From positions 58,955-122,954 of the forward strand of contig JACKBR010000009.1 of assembly GCA_020634495.1 (NCBI GenBank): a stretch of 64,000 nucleotides of DNA, in the 5' to 3' direction. The DNA is from Ardenticatenaceae bacterium (GTDB taxonomy: Bacteria; Chloroflexota; Anaerolineae; Promineifilales; Promineifilaceae). The stretch's first letter is position 1. Each line of letters begins with the position of its first letter. A model generated the notes under the pieces. The model was not told the DNA's origin and ran no database searches. It worked only from the letters and a program-made list of their open reading frames with translations. Positions 27,628 through 35,731 of this stretch are shown here, piece by piece. A program made the translations under genes and the position numbers.

Positions 27628-28611
27628 ATGTTAAGTAAAGATCCAAAACGGGCGTTGGTGCTTTCTGGCGGTGGGGGGCGCGGCGCTTACCATGTGGGCG
27701 TTTTGCGTTTTTTGGAAGATCATGAATGGTACCCGGACGTGGTCGTGGGGACGTCGATTGGGGCGGTGAACGGCGCAGCGCTGGCCTCTGGCCATACGGC
27801 GCATTCCTTGTGGGCGCTGTGGCGCAAGCTGCGCACCAAAGATGTGCAAAAGCCAAATTGGAACCCGTTTACGGCCGTTTCCCTTCTAGACACCGCCCCC
27901 CTGCGCCACACCCTGCTTAACAAAGGCTGGGTCGATTTTGAGCGCATCAATTCAGCAGAAGAAGCGGCCGTTCACCTGCGCATCACCGCCACAGAAATCA
28001 CCACCGGGCAGCTGCATATTTTTAGCAACAGCCTCAACAACAAAACCGACATTACCATCGAACACATACTTTCTAGCTGCTCCATCCCCCTCATTTACCC
28101 CCACACCAATTTAGGCGAAGTGCCGTTTTGGGATGGTGCAGTGGTGGCCAACACGCCGCTGAGCGCAGCCATTGCCGCTGGCGCGGAAGAGATTATCGTT
28201 GTGGTCATGACGCCAGTTCGCGGGGCCAGCGGCAGCCTGCCAACCAACCTGTACGAGGCGGCCAGCATGACTCTGGAATGGGCCTTGCTCTCGTCTTTTC
28301 AGGCAGACCTAAAAATGTTTGATCTCATCAACAGTCTGGCCTCTATCCGGGACGAATTTGATAAACTCCAGGCAGCCTATCCCAACATTGTGAACCAATA
28401 TATGCAAGACATGAGTAACTTTGTTGGGGCCACCATCAAACAAGATTACAAACATTTAGAGATGCCCATCATTGTTTGCCCTGAGGATTTTATTCCGGTG
28501 GAGCAAATTGTGAGCTACAGTGAAGAGTGGCACGAGAAATTGTACCGGATGGGATATGAAGATATGAAGAACGCCTGGCGGGCCAACGGCCGTTCCGTTG
28601 AAGGTGAATAA
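27628..28611 (+). CDS. Patatin-like phospholipase, second copy
   Basis: This 327-aa paralogue of the preceding gene has the same hallmarks: ALVLSGGGGRGAYHVGV, GTSIGAVNGAAL and WDGAVVANTPLS. AAVHLRITATEI, EEIIVVVMTPV and the C-terminal GYEDMKNAWRANGR also match. Similarity runs the full length, with strongest identity in the first 130 residues. It differs by NNKTDITIEHIL and a distinct C-terminal third (FVGATIKQDYKH) and lacks the DGDGIPD insertion. A strong AAGGAGGG site precedes the start. Divergence suggests separate substrates or regulation. Acts probably in the cytoplasm. Confidence 0.92.
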   Translation: MLSKDPKRALVLSGGGGRGAYHVGVLRFLEDHEWYPDVVVGTSIGAVNGAALASGHTAHSLWALWRKLRTKDVQKPNWNPFTAVSLLDTAPLRHTLLNKGWVDFERINSAEEAAVHLRITATEITTGQLHIFSNSLNNKTDITIEHILSSCSIPLIYPHTNLGEVPFWDGAVVANTPLSAAIAAGAEEIIVVVMTPVRGASGSLPTNLYEAASMTLEWALLSSFQADLKMFDLINSLASIRDEFDKLQAAYPNIVNQYMQDMSNFVGATIKQDYKHLEMPIIVCPEDFIPVEQIVSYSEEWHEKLYRMGYEDMKNAWRANGRSVEGE

Positions 28612-28677
28612 ACAATGACACATTCAAATATTGGCCGCAAAGTTCGCAAAAGACTTTTATAAATAGGAACCAACAGC

Positions 28678-30429
28678 ATGAATCGTACCCGTATCATCTT
28701 TTTTGGCATTTTGGCCGTGGCAGCTTGCGTCATTCTGTCGGTGGTTGTCATGCAGTTTGTCAATCGAGACAGTGATGAAGGGGAAACGGCCGTAACCGAC
28801 AGCAGCGAAATCGACCTTCCCGAAGATGCAGTTCTGGTTGCCCTGGCCTCCTCCAACACCAAAGAAAGCTGGTTGGATCAAGTCGTAGAAAAGTTCAACG
28901 CCGAACAAATTGAAACCGCCAGCGGCAGCCCAATTGTGGTCAATGTGAGCCACGTGACCTCCGGCGGCTCCATGAACGCCATTTTAGACGGCAGCAGCCA
29001 GCCCGTGGCCTGGAGCCCTGGCGATCAATCCTGGGTAGACCAGGCCAACGACGCCTGGCGACAGCGCACCAACAAGCCATTGGCCAGCCAAAGCTGCGCC
29101 CCCACCGTTTATGCTCCGCTGGGCTTTGCCATGTGGCGACCCATGGCCGAAACGTTAGGCTGGCCGCAAACCCCCATTGGCTGGGACACCATTGTGGAAC
29201 TGGCGGCAGACCCCGAAGGCTGGGCCAGTTACGGCCGTCCTGAATGGGGTCAATTTCGCTTTGGCCACACCCACCCAGCCTATGCCAATTCTGGCCTGCT
29301 CTCCATGACCAGCTTTGTCTACGGCATTGCGGGCAAAACCGACACGCTGACCCCCGCCGAAATTTATGCGCCAACTGTGGAAGAGGCGATGCGCCAACTG
29401 GAAGAAAACACGTCGAAATACGGCCGTCAAGCCCCCGCCCTGCTGGACGCAATGGCCCAGCAAGGCCCCAGCTACCTGCACGCCGCCGCTGTGCCAGAAG
29501 CCGAAGTTGTTCGCTTTAACATCGAGCGTGGCGATGAACTCACTTTCCCCCTGGCCTTCATTTTCCCCGCAGGCGGAACCATTTGGGCCGACCATCCCTA
29601 CTGCATTCTGGACAATGCCGATTGGGTTACGGACGAACAGGCGGAAGCGGCCCAAATTTTTCTGGATTATTTGCTGGCCCGTGAGCAGCAGGAAATGGCG
29701 ATTGACAATTATTTACGGCCGTTAAACACCAACATTCCCCTGCACGCCCCCATGACCCTGGAAAACGGCACCGATCCCGGCGTAACGCCCAGCACGGTTG
29801 CCCCCCTGCCCAGCCCCAACGCCGACATCAGTGCGGCCGTTATTGACCTGTTTAACATCACCAAGCGCAAAGCCACCATTTTAATTGTGCTAGATGTGTC
29901 TGGCAGCATGGAAGGTGAGCGCATTCGCACCGCCCGCGAGGCCACTGTGGAGTTCCTCAGCCGGTTGGACGCCAATGATGCCGTGGGACTGTTTATCTTT
30001 CACGACACCGTCAGCGAACTATCATCAGTAACCCGCGTGGGTGATGTGAGCGAAGGGCTTAGCCAGCGCGTAGCCGGGCTTATTTCTGGGGGCAACACGG
30101 CCCTGTACGACGCCGTTTGCCAGGCCGTAAAAACCGCCACGACCTTGCAGGCAGACGATATGGCCGCGGGCGAAAACCGGCTTTACGGCATCATTCTGCT
30201 CTCCGACGGCGAAGACACGGTGGGCAACGTCACCGAAAACCAGATGTTTGCCACCTGCCTGCCCGCCAACGCCGAAGCGGATGGCGTTAAAATATTCCCC
30301 ATCGCCTTTGGCGACGCCGCCGACCAGGACGTGTTAAACCGCATTGCCAACGTCACCGGCGGGCGGCTTTTTTCAGCCGATCCCACGTCAATTAGCAACG
30401 TCTACCTGTCCATCTCCGCCGAACAATGA
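28678..30429 (+). CDS. Membrane-anchored fusion of solute-binding-like domain and von Willebrand A domain
   Basis: The protein begins with one transmembrane segment (about residues 7-27). Residues about 45-370 resemble an extracellular solute-binding protein: LVALASSNTKESWLDQVVEKF, then GWDTIVELAADPEGW and FPAGGTIWADHPYC. The VWA domain (about residues 390-583) has the metal-ion-dependent adhesion site LIVLDVSGSMEGER, then SGGNTALYDAV and IILLSDGEDTVGN. This architecture is known in Chloroflexota and Actinobacteria, but its role is not established. It follows the patatin pair in the same direction. A long palindromic repeat lies right behind it. Confidence 0.88.
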   Translation: MNRTRIIFFGILAVAACVILSVVVMQFVNRDSDEGETAVTDSSEIDLPEDAVLVALASSNTKESWLDQVVEKFNAEQIETASGSPIVVNVSHVTSGGSMNAILDGSSQPVAWSPGDQSWVDQANDAWRQRTNKPLASQSCAPTVYAPLGFAMWRPMAETLGWPQTPIGWDTIVELAADPEGWASYGRPEWGQFRFGHTHPAYANSGLLSMTSFVYGIAGKTDTLTPAEIYAPTVEEAMRQLEENTSKYGRQAPALLDAMAQQGPSYLHAAAVPEAEVVRFNIERGDELTFPLAFIFPAGGTIWADHPYCILDNADWVTDEQAEAAQIFLDYLLAREQQEMAIDNYLRPLNTNIPLHAPMTLENGTDPGVTPSTVAPLPSPNADISAAVIDLFNITKRKATILIVLDVSGSMEGERIRTAREATVEFLSRLDANDAVGLFIFHDTVSELSSVTRVGDVSEGLSQRVAGLISGGNTALYDAVCQAVKTATTLQADDMAAGENRLYGIILLSDGEDTVGNVTENQMFATCLPANAEADGVKIFPIAFGDAADQDVLNRIANVTGGRLFSADPTSISNVYLSISAEQ

Positions 30430-30430
30430 C

Positions 30431-30512
30431 CCTCACCCCAGCCCTCTCCCTTAAAGGGAGAGGGAGCCAATTCCCTCACCCTGCCAGGGGGAGGGTCAGG
30501 GTGGGGGTAGGA
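30431..30512. repeat. Long palindromic interspersed repeat
   Basis: CCCTCTCCC and GGGAGAGGG (30442-30464) form an exact hairpin. CCCTCACCCCAGCC to the left matches GGGTCAGGGTGGGGG at the right in inverted orientation. Elements of this CCCTCACCCCAGCCC type are widespread between genes in many bacteria. It may also act as a terminator for the preceding gene. Confidence 0.8.
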
Positions 30513-30526
30513 TTATTTAATGAGCC

Positions 30527-30976
30527 ATGTTAACCAAACGCCCCGCCACGCTGAATGATTATAATTTTCTGTACGCTCTGCATCGAGCGGCGATGAAAGA
30601 ATCAGTTGCCCGAACCTGGGGCTGGGACGAAGCGTGGCAGCAAAATTATTTTCGCGAAAAGTTTGATCCAGCCAAAAGAGAAGTTTTGCAGTGGCAAGGC
30701 CAGGATGTTGGCACCCTGGCGGTGCGCGAAGAGGAAGATGAACTGTACGTGGCGCTCATTTCGATTTTGCCTGAATTTCAGGGGCGCGGGTGGGGAACGG
30801 CCGTACTCCAAAACCTCATCCGCCGCGCCCAACAAACCGGCAAACTCTTCACCCTCCACGTCCTCAAAACAAACTCAGAGGCACAAAAACTGTACAAAAG
30901 GCTCGGCTTGCAGGTCGTTGCCGAAGAGGAATACAAATACAAAATGCAGCTTGCATCCCAACCGACTCCCGATTAA
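30527..30976 (+). CDS. GNAT-family N-acetyltransferase
   Basis: GNAT enzymes move an acetyl group from acetyl-CoA to amines. The 149-aa protein has the beta4/alpha3 acetyl-CoA motif ISILPEFQGRGWGTAVLQ (Q/RxxGxG/A type), followed by LHVLKTNSEAQKLYKRLGL. TWGWDEAWQQNYFREKF in the N-terminal half resembles the substrate-side helix of single-domain GNATs. The substrate cannot be named. The start at 30527 is the first ATG after the palindromic repeat. Confidence 0.88.
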   Translation: MLTKRPATLNDYNFLYALHRAAMKESVARTWGWDEAWQQNYFREKFDPAKREVLQWQGQDVGTLAVREEEDELYVALISILPEFQGRGWGTAVLQNLIRRAQQTGKLFTLHVLKTNSEAQKLYKRLGLQVVAEEEYKYKMQLASQPTPD

Positions 30977-31027
30977 ACTAGCCAAAGATTTACATAACTT
31001 CGCAAAGAGATTTGACATTCATTAAAG

Positions 31028-31075
31028 CCGCAGATTTCGCAGATTAAAAACATAAAATCTGCGTCAATCTGTGGA
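31028..31075. repeat. Short inverted interspersed repeat
   Basis: CGCAGATTTCGCAGATT on one side and AATCTGCGTCAATCTGTGG on the other pair imperfectly around a short AT-rich centre. A related CTGTGCAATCTGTGTAATCTGTGG segment occurs at 34034-34062. It lies between the GNAT gene and mcrB and looks like a common interspersed element. Confidence 0.55.
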
Positions 31076-31116
31076 TAAAAAGTCCTCGAACACGTTTGTA
31101 ATCTACACAGGTTTTT

Positions 31117-32769
31117 ATGCTTCCAAACTGGCAGGTGCAGGAACTTATCCAACTTGTTCGCCAACGCTACCCGGATTGGGAGGATTTTGCCCATCCAGAC
31201 TTTATGGCGGATGAGATTTCTTACAAGCAAGCGACCATTGCCAAGGCGCAAAACTGGCTCAGCCAACCAGCGCTGGATCAACTGCTGGCCGATGGCGCGT
31301 ATGACACGTTCATCGACCGCTTGAACAAGCTGGCGCAGGACAATAATTTGCTGTGGCGTTCGGTTCCGTCTTCGGGGGATACGGCCGTACTCACCCATCC
31401 CGATCTGGACAAACCCGCTTTTTGCACCCAAATGCGCAACTTGCTCTATGGTGACCGCTCCACCCCAGACCGCCTGCAAACCTTCTCTGACTACCTTAGC
31501 GCCAACGGCTTGCCCAACAAATGGCCCTTCCCCACCTATTTTTTGTTCCTCTGCCACCCCAAAACAGAGCTGTTGGTTAAACCACGCACGGCCCGCTGGT
31601 TCCTCAAATTCATCCAGCCTGATGACGACAGCAACCCACCCATCCCCCAAACTAAATTGTTCATCACCCTGGAACCATCCGCCAGCAGCTACGCGCTGCT
31701 GCTGGGCCAGGCCAACTCGCTATACGAATCGCTGGCCAACTATGGCGTGCGCGACATGGTGGATGTGCAAAGCCTCATTTGGGTCTGCGAGCAAATTAGC
31801 AAGGATCAAACCGGGCGGCTGGATTACAAAGGGCAAATTGAACTGGACGTGCCGCCCTCTAAAGCTGCCAGCCCAATCCGGTATGTGCCTGCGGTGGCAA
31901 CGGCCGTTCTCCAGGAACCCCCTGCCGATTACCAAACCCCAACCGAGCCATACACCCTCGACCAATGCGCCAACGACACCGGCCTGCCAGCGGCTGAACT
32001 CGGTCGCTGGCTGCGGGCCATCGAGCGCAAAGGGCAGGCGATTTTGTACGGGCCGCCCGGTACGGGCAAAACTTTTTTGGCGCAGAAATTAGCCCAACAC
32101 CTCACCCAGGCACAAGGCGGATTTTGGGAGACGGTGCAGTTTCACCCCGCGTACGCTTACGAAGATTTTGTCCAGGGGATACGGCCGTTCACCGACGACA
32201 ACGGCCTGCTGCACTACAACCTGGTTCCCGGCCGCTTTCTAGACTTTTGCCAGCGGGCCAGCCAGCACGACGGCCTTTGTGTGTTGGTGATTGATGAAAT
32301 TAACCGGGCCAATTTAGCGGCCGTTTTTGGGGAGTTGATGCTGCTTTTGGAATACCGCGACGCTGCAATTCCGCTGGCCAGCGGCGGCAGCTTCCACATT
32401 CCGGCCAACGTGCGCCTGATTGGCACAATGAACACCGCTGACCGCTCCATTGCCCTGGTAGACCACGCCCTGCGCCGCCGCTTCGCCTTCATCCACCTGC
32501 CGCCCAACTACGACGTCTTGCGCCAGTTCCACGCCAGCACCAGCTACGATGTGGAACCGCTCATCAAGCTGCTCCAGCGCCTCAACCGCCAAATCGCCGA
32601 TCCGCATTATTCCGTTGGCATCACCTTCTTTCTGGAGGAAAACTTGCGCGAGCAGCTCCCCGACATCTGGCAGCTAGAAATCGAACCCTACCTGGAAGAA
32701 TACTTCTTCGACCAGCCCGACCAGATCGAAGCGTTCCGCTGGCCCAAAATCGCCAGCCAACTCCCCTGA
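31117..32769 (+). CDS. mcrB: McrB-type AAA+ nucleotide-driven motor of a modification-dependent restriction system
   Basis: McrB uses GTP (or ATP in relatives) to translocate and, with McrC, cuts methylated DNA. The 550-aa protein has a variable N-terminal domain (about residues 1-275, no recognised DNA-reader fold). The AAA+ core has Walker A LYGPPGTGKTF (about 311-321), Walker B LCVLVIDEINRANLAAVFGE, and the McrB signature LIGTMNTADRSIALVDHALRRRF, about residues 427-449. The end reads PKIASQLP. No mcrC follows it; a matching mcrC-like gene lies at 49619. The last 80 bases plus downstream DNA are copied 1130 bp further on. Four octamer copies or near copies fall inside. Confidence 0.9.
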   Translation: MLPNWQVQELIQLVRQRYPDWEDFAHPDFMADEISYKQATIAKAQNWLSQPALDQLLADGAYDTFIDRLNKLAQDNNLLWRSVPSSGDTAVLTHPDLDKPAFCTQMRNLLYGDRSTPDRLQTFSDYLSANGLPNKWPFPTYFLFLCHPKTELLVKPRTARWFLKFIQPDDDSNPPIPQTKLFITLEPSASSYALLLGQANSLYESLANYGVRDMVDVQSLIWVCEQISKDQTGRLDYKGQIELDVPPSKAASPIRYVPAVATAVLQEPPADYQTPTEPYTLDQCANDTGLPAAELGRWLRAIERKGQAILYGPPGTGKTFLAQKLAQHLTQAQGGFWETVQFHPAYAYEDFVQGIRPFTDDNGLLHYNLVPGRFLDFCQRASQHDGLCVLVIDEINRANLAAVFGELMLLLEYRDAAIPLASGGSFHIPANVRLIGTMNTADRSIALVDHALRRRFAFIHLPPNYDVLRQFHASTSYDVEPLIKLLQRLNRQIADPHYSVGITFFLEENLREQLPDIWQLEIEPYLEEYFFDQPDQIEAFRWPKIASQLP

Positions 32770-32804
32770 CCAACCTCGTTCGCACGCTCTCCCCCTCTCG
32801 TTCC
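32690..32804 (+). repeat. Direct repeat copy A (mcrB 3' end plus 35 bp)
   Basis: These 115 bp cover the last codons of mcrB, its stop codon and 35 bp beyond. They recur at 33820-33934 with about six mismatches, a spacing of 1130 bp. Copy A is the one that ends a full-length gene. Confidence 0.9.
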
Positions 32805-33819
32805 TTATCACGCGATGGAATGTTCCTCCCTGGCGCTCTGGTGTTGCATTCGGGACGCCGGAAAGAACCTAATCTGCATTCCACGTTGAGCGTGAACGGT
32901 ATAAACCTGTAGCCGCCCATTCTCAGGGCAGCTAAACTCAAAAGTGAAAGAACTATGGCTACATCTTCACAATTTGTCATGTTGAATGGCGAAGCATCCC
33001 ATGGCGTAAATACAACCACGTGCTTTGGGCTCAATGACAGAATCTTTAATTGGCCTTGTTTAGAGGGATTTTTCGTTGCGCTCAAAATGACAAATTTGTA
33101 AATTGTCATGCTGAGGAAACGAAAACATCCCAAACCAAGATGAATAAAGTCTTGAATCTCTTTAGTCTTCATCTTGATTATTGTAATGTTGTATCATCCT
33201 GGCGGCTTCTGGAAACAGAAAGATCAAGCACCTGCTTTCAGCCATTCTCCCTGGAGGATAGCTACCTCCAAAACTCCTTGAACTTTCATCCTCAACACTT
33301 CCGGCGTATTCTCGATCCAGCAAATGTAGTCTCCAACTCAGTACTCGGTTGTTGTCTCAATCAAGAGTTCGGACATCAACAAAAAGTCATGAATTGATGA
33401 GCTGAATCGGGCTGATTCTGAGCCTCTCTTGATATTCTTTTTCCGTAAAAATTCTGCACGATACATCAACATTACACCAACAGGTTCAACAAGAGTTTTC
33501 AATTCAGCGCTCGAACATGATATGCGTAAGCATTATCAAATCAATGCCACAAACAAAGAATCTCCAAATAATCATCGAAACAAATACTAATTAGTGAATA
33601 GGAGGTCATCCTGTTGATTCAATAACTCTTGATTGCTCAACCCAAAAGCTTCTTGCCGACTTTTAGATGATCACGTCGAAATTTCGGGTAATAATTATTT
33701 TAATCTTTTTACGGCTTGACTACATAATTTTTGAGCATTATCATTGCTAGTCGAAAAAAATTTGGAATTAAAAAACATCTGTCCAGCATTATCCGGAGGA
33801 AGATTGTCACTGATTGGGG
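32805..33819. other. AT-rich stretch between two copies of the mcrB 3' end; no gene recognised
   Basis: About 1 kb lies between the two 115-bp copies. Its first 100 bases look like a diverged copy of the palindromic repeat at 33929-34029. Then two pieces of a common interspersed repeat appear (TTGTCATG..GAAGCATCCC near 32975 and TTGTCATGCTGAGGAAACG near 33107). From about 33140 the DNA turns AT-rich and has no convincing reading frame on either strand, no transposase and no terminal inverted repeats. It contains no octamer. It could be a decayed insertion or a product of recombination or assembly. Confidence 0.6.
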
Positions 33820-33934
33820 ACCTGGAAGAATACTTCTTCGACCAGCCCGACCAGATCGCCGCCTTCCTCTGGCCCAAAATCGCCAGCCAACTCCCCTGAC
33901 CAACCTCGTTCACACGCTCTCCTCCTCTCGTTCC
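33820..33934 (+). repeat. Direct repeat copy B (orphan mcrB 3' end)
   Basis: This copy begins ACCTGGAAGAATACTTCTTC and still encodes the C-terminal residues PKIASQLP and the stop codon, but no gene body precedes it. Changes from copy A cluster in GATCGAAGCGTTCCGC, which here reads GATCGCCGCCTTCCTC. Confidence 0.9.
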
Positions 33935-34029
33935 CACGCTCCGCGTGGGAATGCCCTCCCCGGCGCTCTGCGCCGCCTTTGGGACGCAGGAGCGTCCCGA
34001 TCTTCATTCCACGCCGAGCGTGGAACGAG
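33929..34029. repeat. Palindromic interspersed repeat of the CGTTCCCACGCTCCGCGTGG family
   Basis: It starts with CGTTCCCACGCTCC and ends with GAGCGTGGAACGAG in inverted order. Smaller hairpins lie inside (CCCACGC/GCGTGGG and GGGACGC/GCGTCCC). Elements of this type occur between genes in many bacterial genomes. A degraded relative follows copy A at about 32800-32905. Confidence 0.8.
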
Positions 34030-34067
34030 GAAAAATCTGTGCAATCTGTGTAATCTGTGGCCAAATT

Positions 34068-35555
34068 CTACCCAAACAGTTTGGCAAAAAAGCCGCGCAC
34101 GCCGCGAGACGGCCGTTTCCCCACCACCTCACCAATTTGCCCATTCACCAGTAAATCAAAGGTCTCCCCATCCACCGTGTACCGCGCCAGCCACACCGGC
34201 AGCAAGGCCAGCTTAAACGACTCCACCACCAGCCCCAGCGATCCCAACTTGAGATTATGCACATCTTCCAGCGTCAGCTTTTGCGGATTGCGCCGCAAAT
34301 CTGTGAGCACGTACTTGCGCGCCCGCAAAGAAGCGTCTGCCAGAGGGATGGTGTGCCGCTCGGCGGGCCAGTCGGCCAGATAGCGGCTGTCGTAGGCCAC
34401 CAGGCCATCCAGATCGAAGCCAGCAAAGGCGTGTACCAATTCGCGGTTGAGCTTGTTGCTGGCGGGCACGGGTACATCATTGCTAAAGGCCAGATAATTG
34501 CCAGAAACCGGCACCCAGTTATCGCCCTTTTTCACCTGACCGCCCCAGCGAATTTCGCCGCCTACGTCAAACGTCCACAACGGCAAATAAATGCCCACAA
34601 TGGGAGAAAGCTGCGGCCGTTCCACCCCAGCTTCCTTTAGCCAGCTCCGAATCCCCTGTTCGGCCTGTTCATGCGAAATATTAAAGGGGATGATGACGTG
34701 GGGTGGAATGATTTCGTGAGAAGCGGCCGTTTCCGTCACGTACACCGAATCGCAATAAGGGCAGGTTAACGAGATCGCCTCCGGGGCCAGCACAAACTCC
34801 ACAGCACAGCCGTTGCACTGGAAGGTGCGCATCTGCACCGGGGCCAGATGCCCCTTCGCCTGGGCCAGCGCCGTGCTGAAATCTTGCTCAAATGCGCCCT
34901 CGCCAAACTGGCTGTTTTGGGGATGGCTGGCATCTTCAACAAGCTGCTCGTAGCCGCAAAAACCGCAGCGCAGCGTCGCGCCATCGGCCAAAAATTGCAG
35001 CTTGCCCGCACACTGTGGACAAACAAACTGCTCCGCACTGGTTTGCTCTGGTTCGTTGCTAACCGTCTGGCTAATTTTGTTGGGATCGATGATGTCTTTG
35101 GCCTGTAAACGGCCGTCTAGCAATGCCAATCCGCGCCGGGCCACCCCATTTGTCGGATCAAAGGCCAGCACTTGCTCCAGGCAGCTCCGTTTATCTGCCG
35201 GTTCCTCATACACCTCGCTCAACCAAAGCCAGGCCTGCGCCTGCTGCTTCTCGTTGGCATCTGTGCGCAGCACCCAGGCCAGATAGTAAAACGCCTCATC
35301 CTTCTCGCCCACTTTGGCAGCCGCTATGCCCTGGCGCAGCAGCTCGCGCACGCCAGCCGTCCGCACCTGGGCAAAGCCCCCTTCACCGGGAGAAAATTGC
35401 TGAATTTTCATCAACGCCTCCGGGGTTTCGCGCTGACGCACCACGCTAATTTTGTGGTTACAGCGTTCACATTGGCGGGAACGGCCGTTTGCCGCAAACA
35501 CCAACCGGCCACCACATTCAGGACATTCATTTTGAGCAGCAAGAGAAGTTTTCAT
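34068..35555 (-). CDS. Cytoplasmic protein with three zinc ribbons and a TPR-like segment
   Basis: The start MKTSLAAQNECPECGG at 35553-35555 is chosen; an upstream extension would only translate a short tandem repeat. Three CxxC pairs form zinc ribbons: CPECGG with CERCNH (about residues 11-35), CPQCAG with CGFCGY, and CNGCAVEF with CPYCDS. Residues about 65-150 look like helical repeats (GIAAAKVGEKDEAFYYLAWVLR). The C-terminal half is a beta-rich domain (YLPLWTFDVGGEIRWGG; LLPVWLARYTVDGETF). Such ribbon proteins are often annotated as hypothetical; function unknown. It is transcribed divergently from parA. Confidence 0.75.
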   Translation of the reverse strand: MKTSLAAQNECPECGGRLVFAANGRSRQCERCNHKISVVRQRETPEALMKIQQFSPGEGGFAQVRTAGVRELLRQGIAAAKVGEKDEAFYYLAWVLRTDANEKQQAQAWLWLSEVYEEPADKRSCLEQVLAFDPTNGVARRGLALLDGRLQAKDIIDPNKISQTVSNEPEQTSAEQFVCPQCAGKLQFLADGATLRCGFCGYEQLVEDASHPQNSQFGEGAFEQDFSTALAQAKGHLAPVQMRTFQCNGCAVEFVLAPEAISLTCPYCDSVYVTETAASHEIIPPHVIIPFNISHEQAEQGIRSWLKEAGVERPQLSPIVGIYLPLWTFDVGGEIRWGGQVKKGDNWVPVSGNYLAFSNDVPVPASNKLNRELVHAFAGFDLDGLVAYDSRYLADWPAERHTIPLADASLRARKYVLTDLRRNPQKLTLEDVHNLKLGSLGLVVESFKLALLPVWLARYTVDGETFDLLVNGQIGEVVGKRPSRGVRGFFAKLFG

Positions 35556-35607
35556 GCTTTTAGTGTAATGGCAGCATTTTACAAAGTCACTTACACCAGG
35601 GTCATGG

Positions 35608-35635
35608 GGTGGCAGGTGGCAGGTGGCAGGTGGCA
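35608..35635. repeat. Three-and-a-half copies of a 7-bp tandem repeat
   Basis: GGCAGGT repeats head to tail, GGTGGCAGGTGGCAGG and so on, between the zinc-ribbon gene and parA. The unit count may vary between strains. It would lie in the leader or promoter region of one of the divergent genes. Confidence 0.8.
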
Positions 35636-35731
35636 AGAAGTGAGTAAACTAGACTTGACAACTTGTAAATCTGCCACTTGCAACGTCTCACTTTTAACTT
35701 TCTACTCGCCCACTCGAATAGATATGGTAAA

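Noticed and set aside
27626..27950. Minus-strand frames opposite the second patatin start
   Set aside because: They are shadows of the conserved Gly-rich patatin motif on the opposite strand.
32621..33172. A 183-codon minus-strand frame over the mcrB end and AT-rich segment
   Set aside because: It is built from interspersed repeat DNA and antisense of mcrB and has no recognisable domain.
33731..34216. A 161-codon plus-strand frame over repeat copy B and the palindromic repeat
   Set aside because: It crosses the orphan mcrB 3' end out of frame and a palindromic repeat, and then runs antisense to the zinc-ribbon gene; the product is low complexity.
35556..35636. Extra N-terminal 27 residues on the zinc-ribbon protein
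   Set aside because: They come from the 7-bp tandem repeat and intergenic DNA; MKTSLAAQNECPECGG is the natural start.
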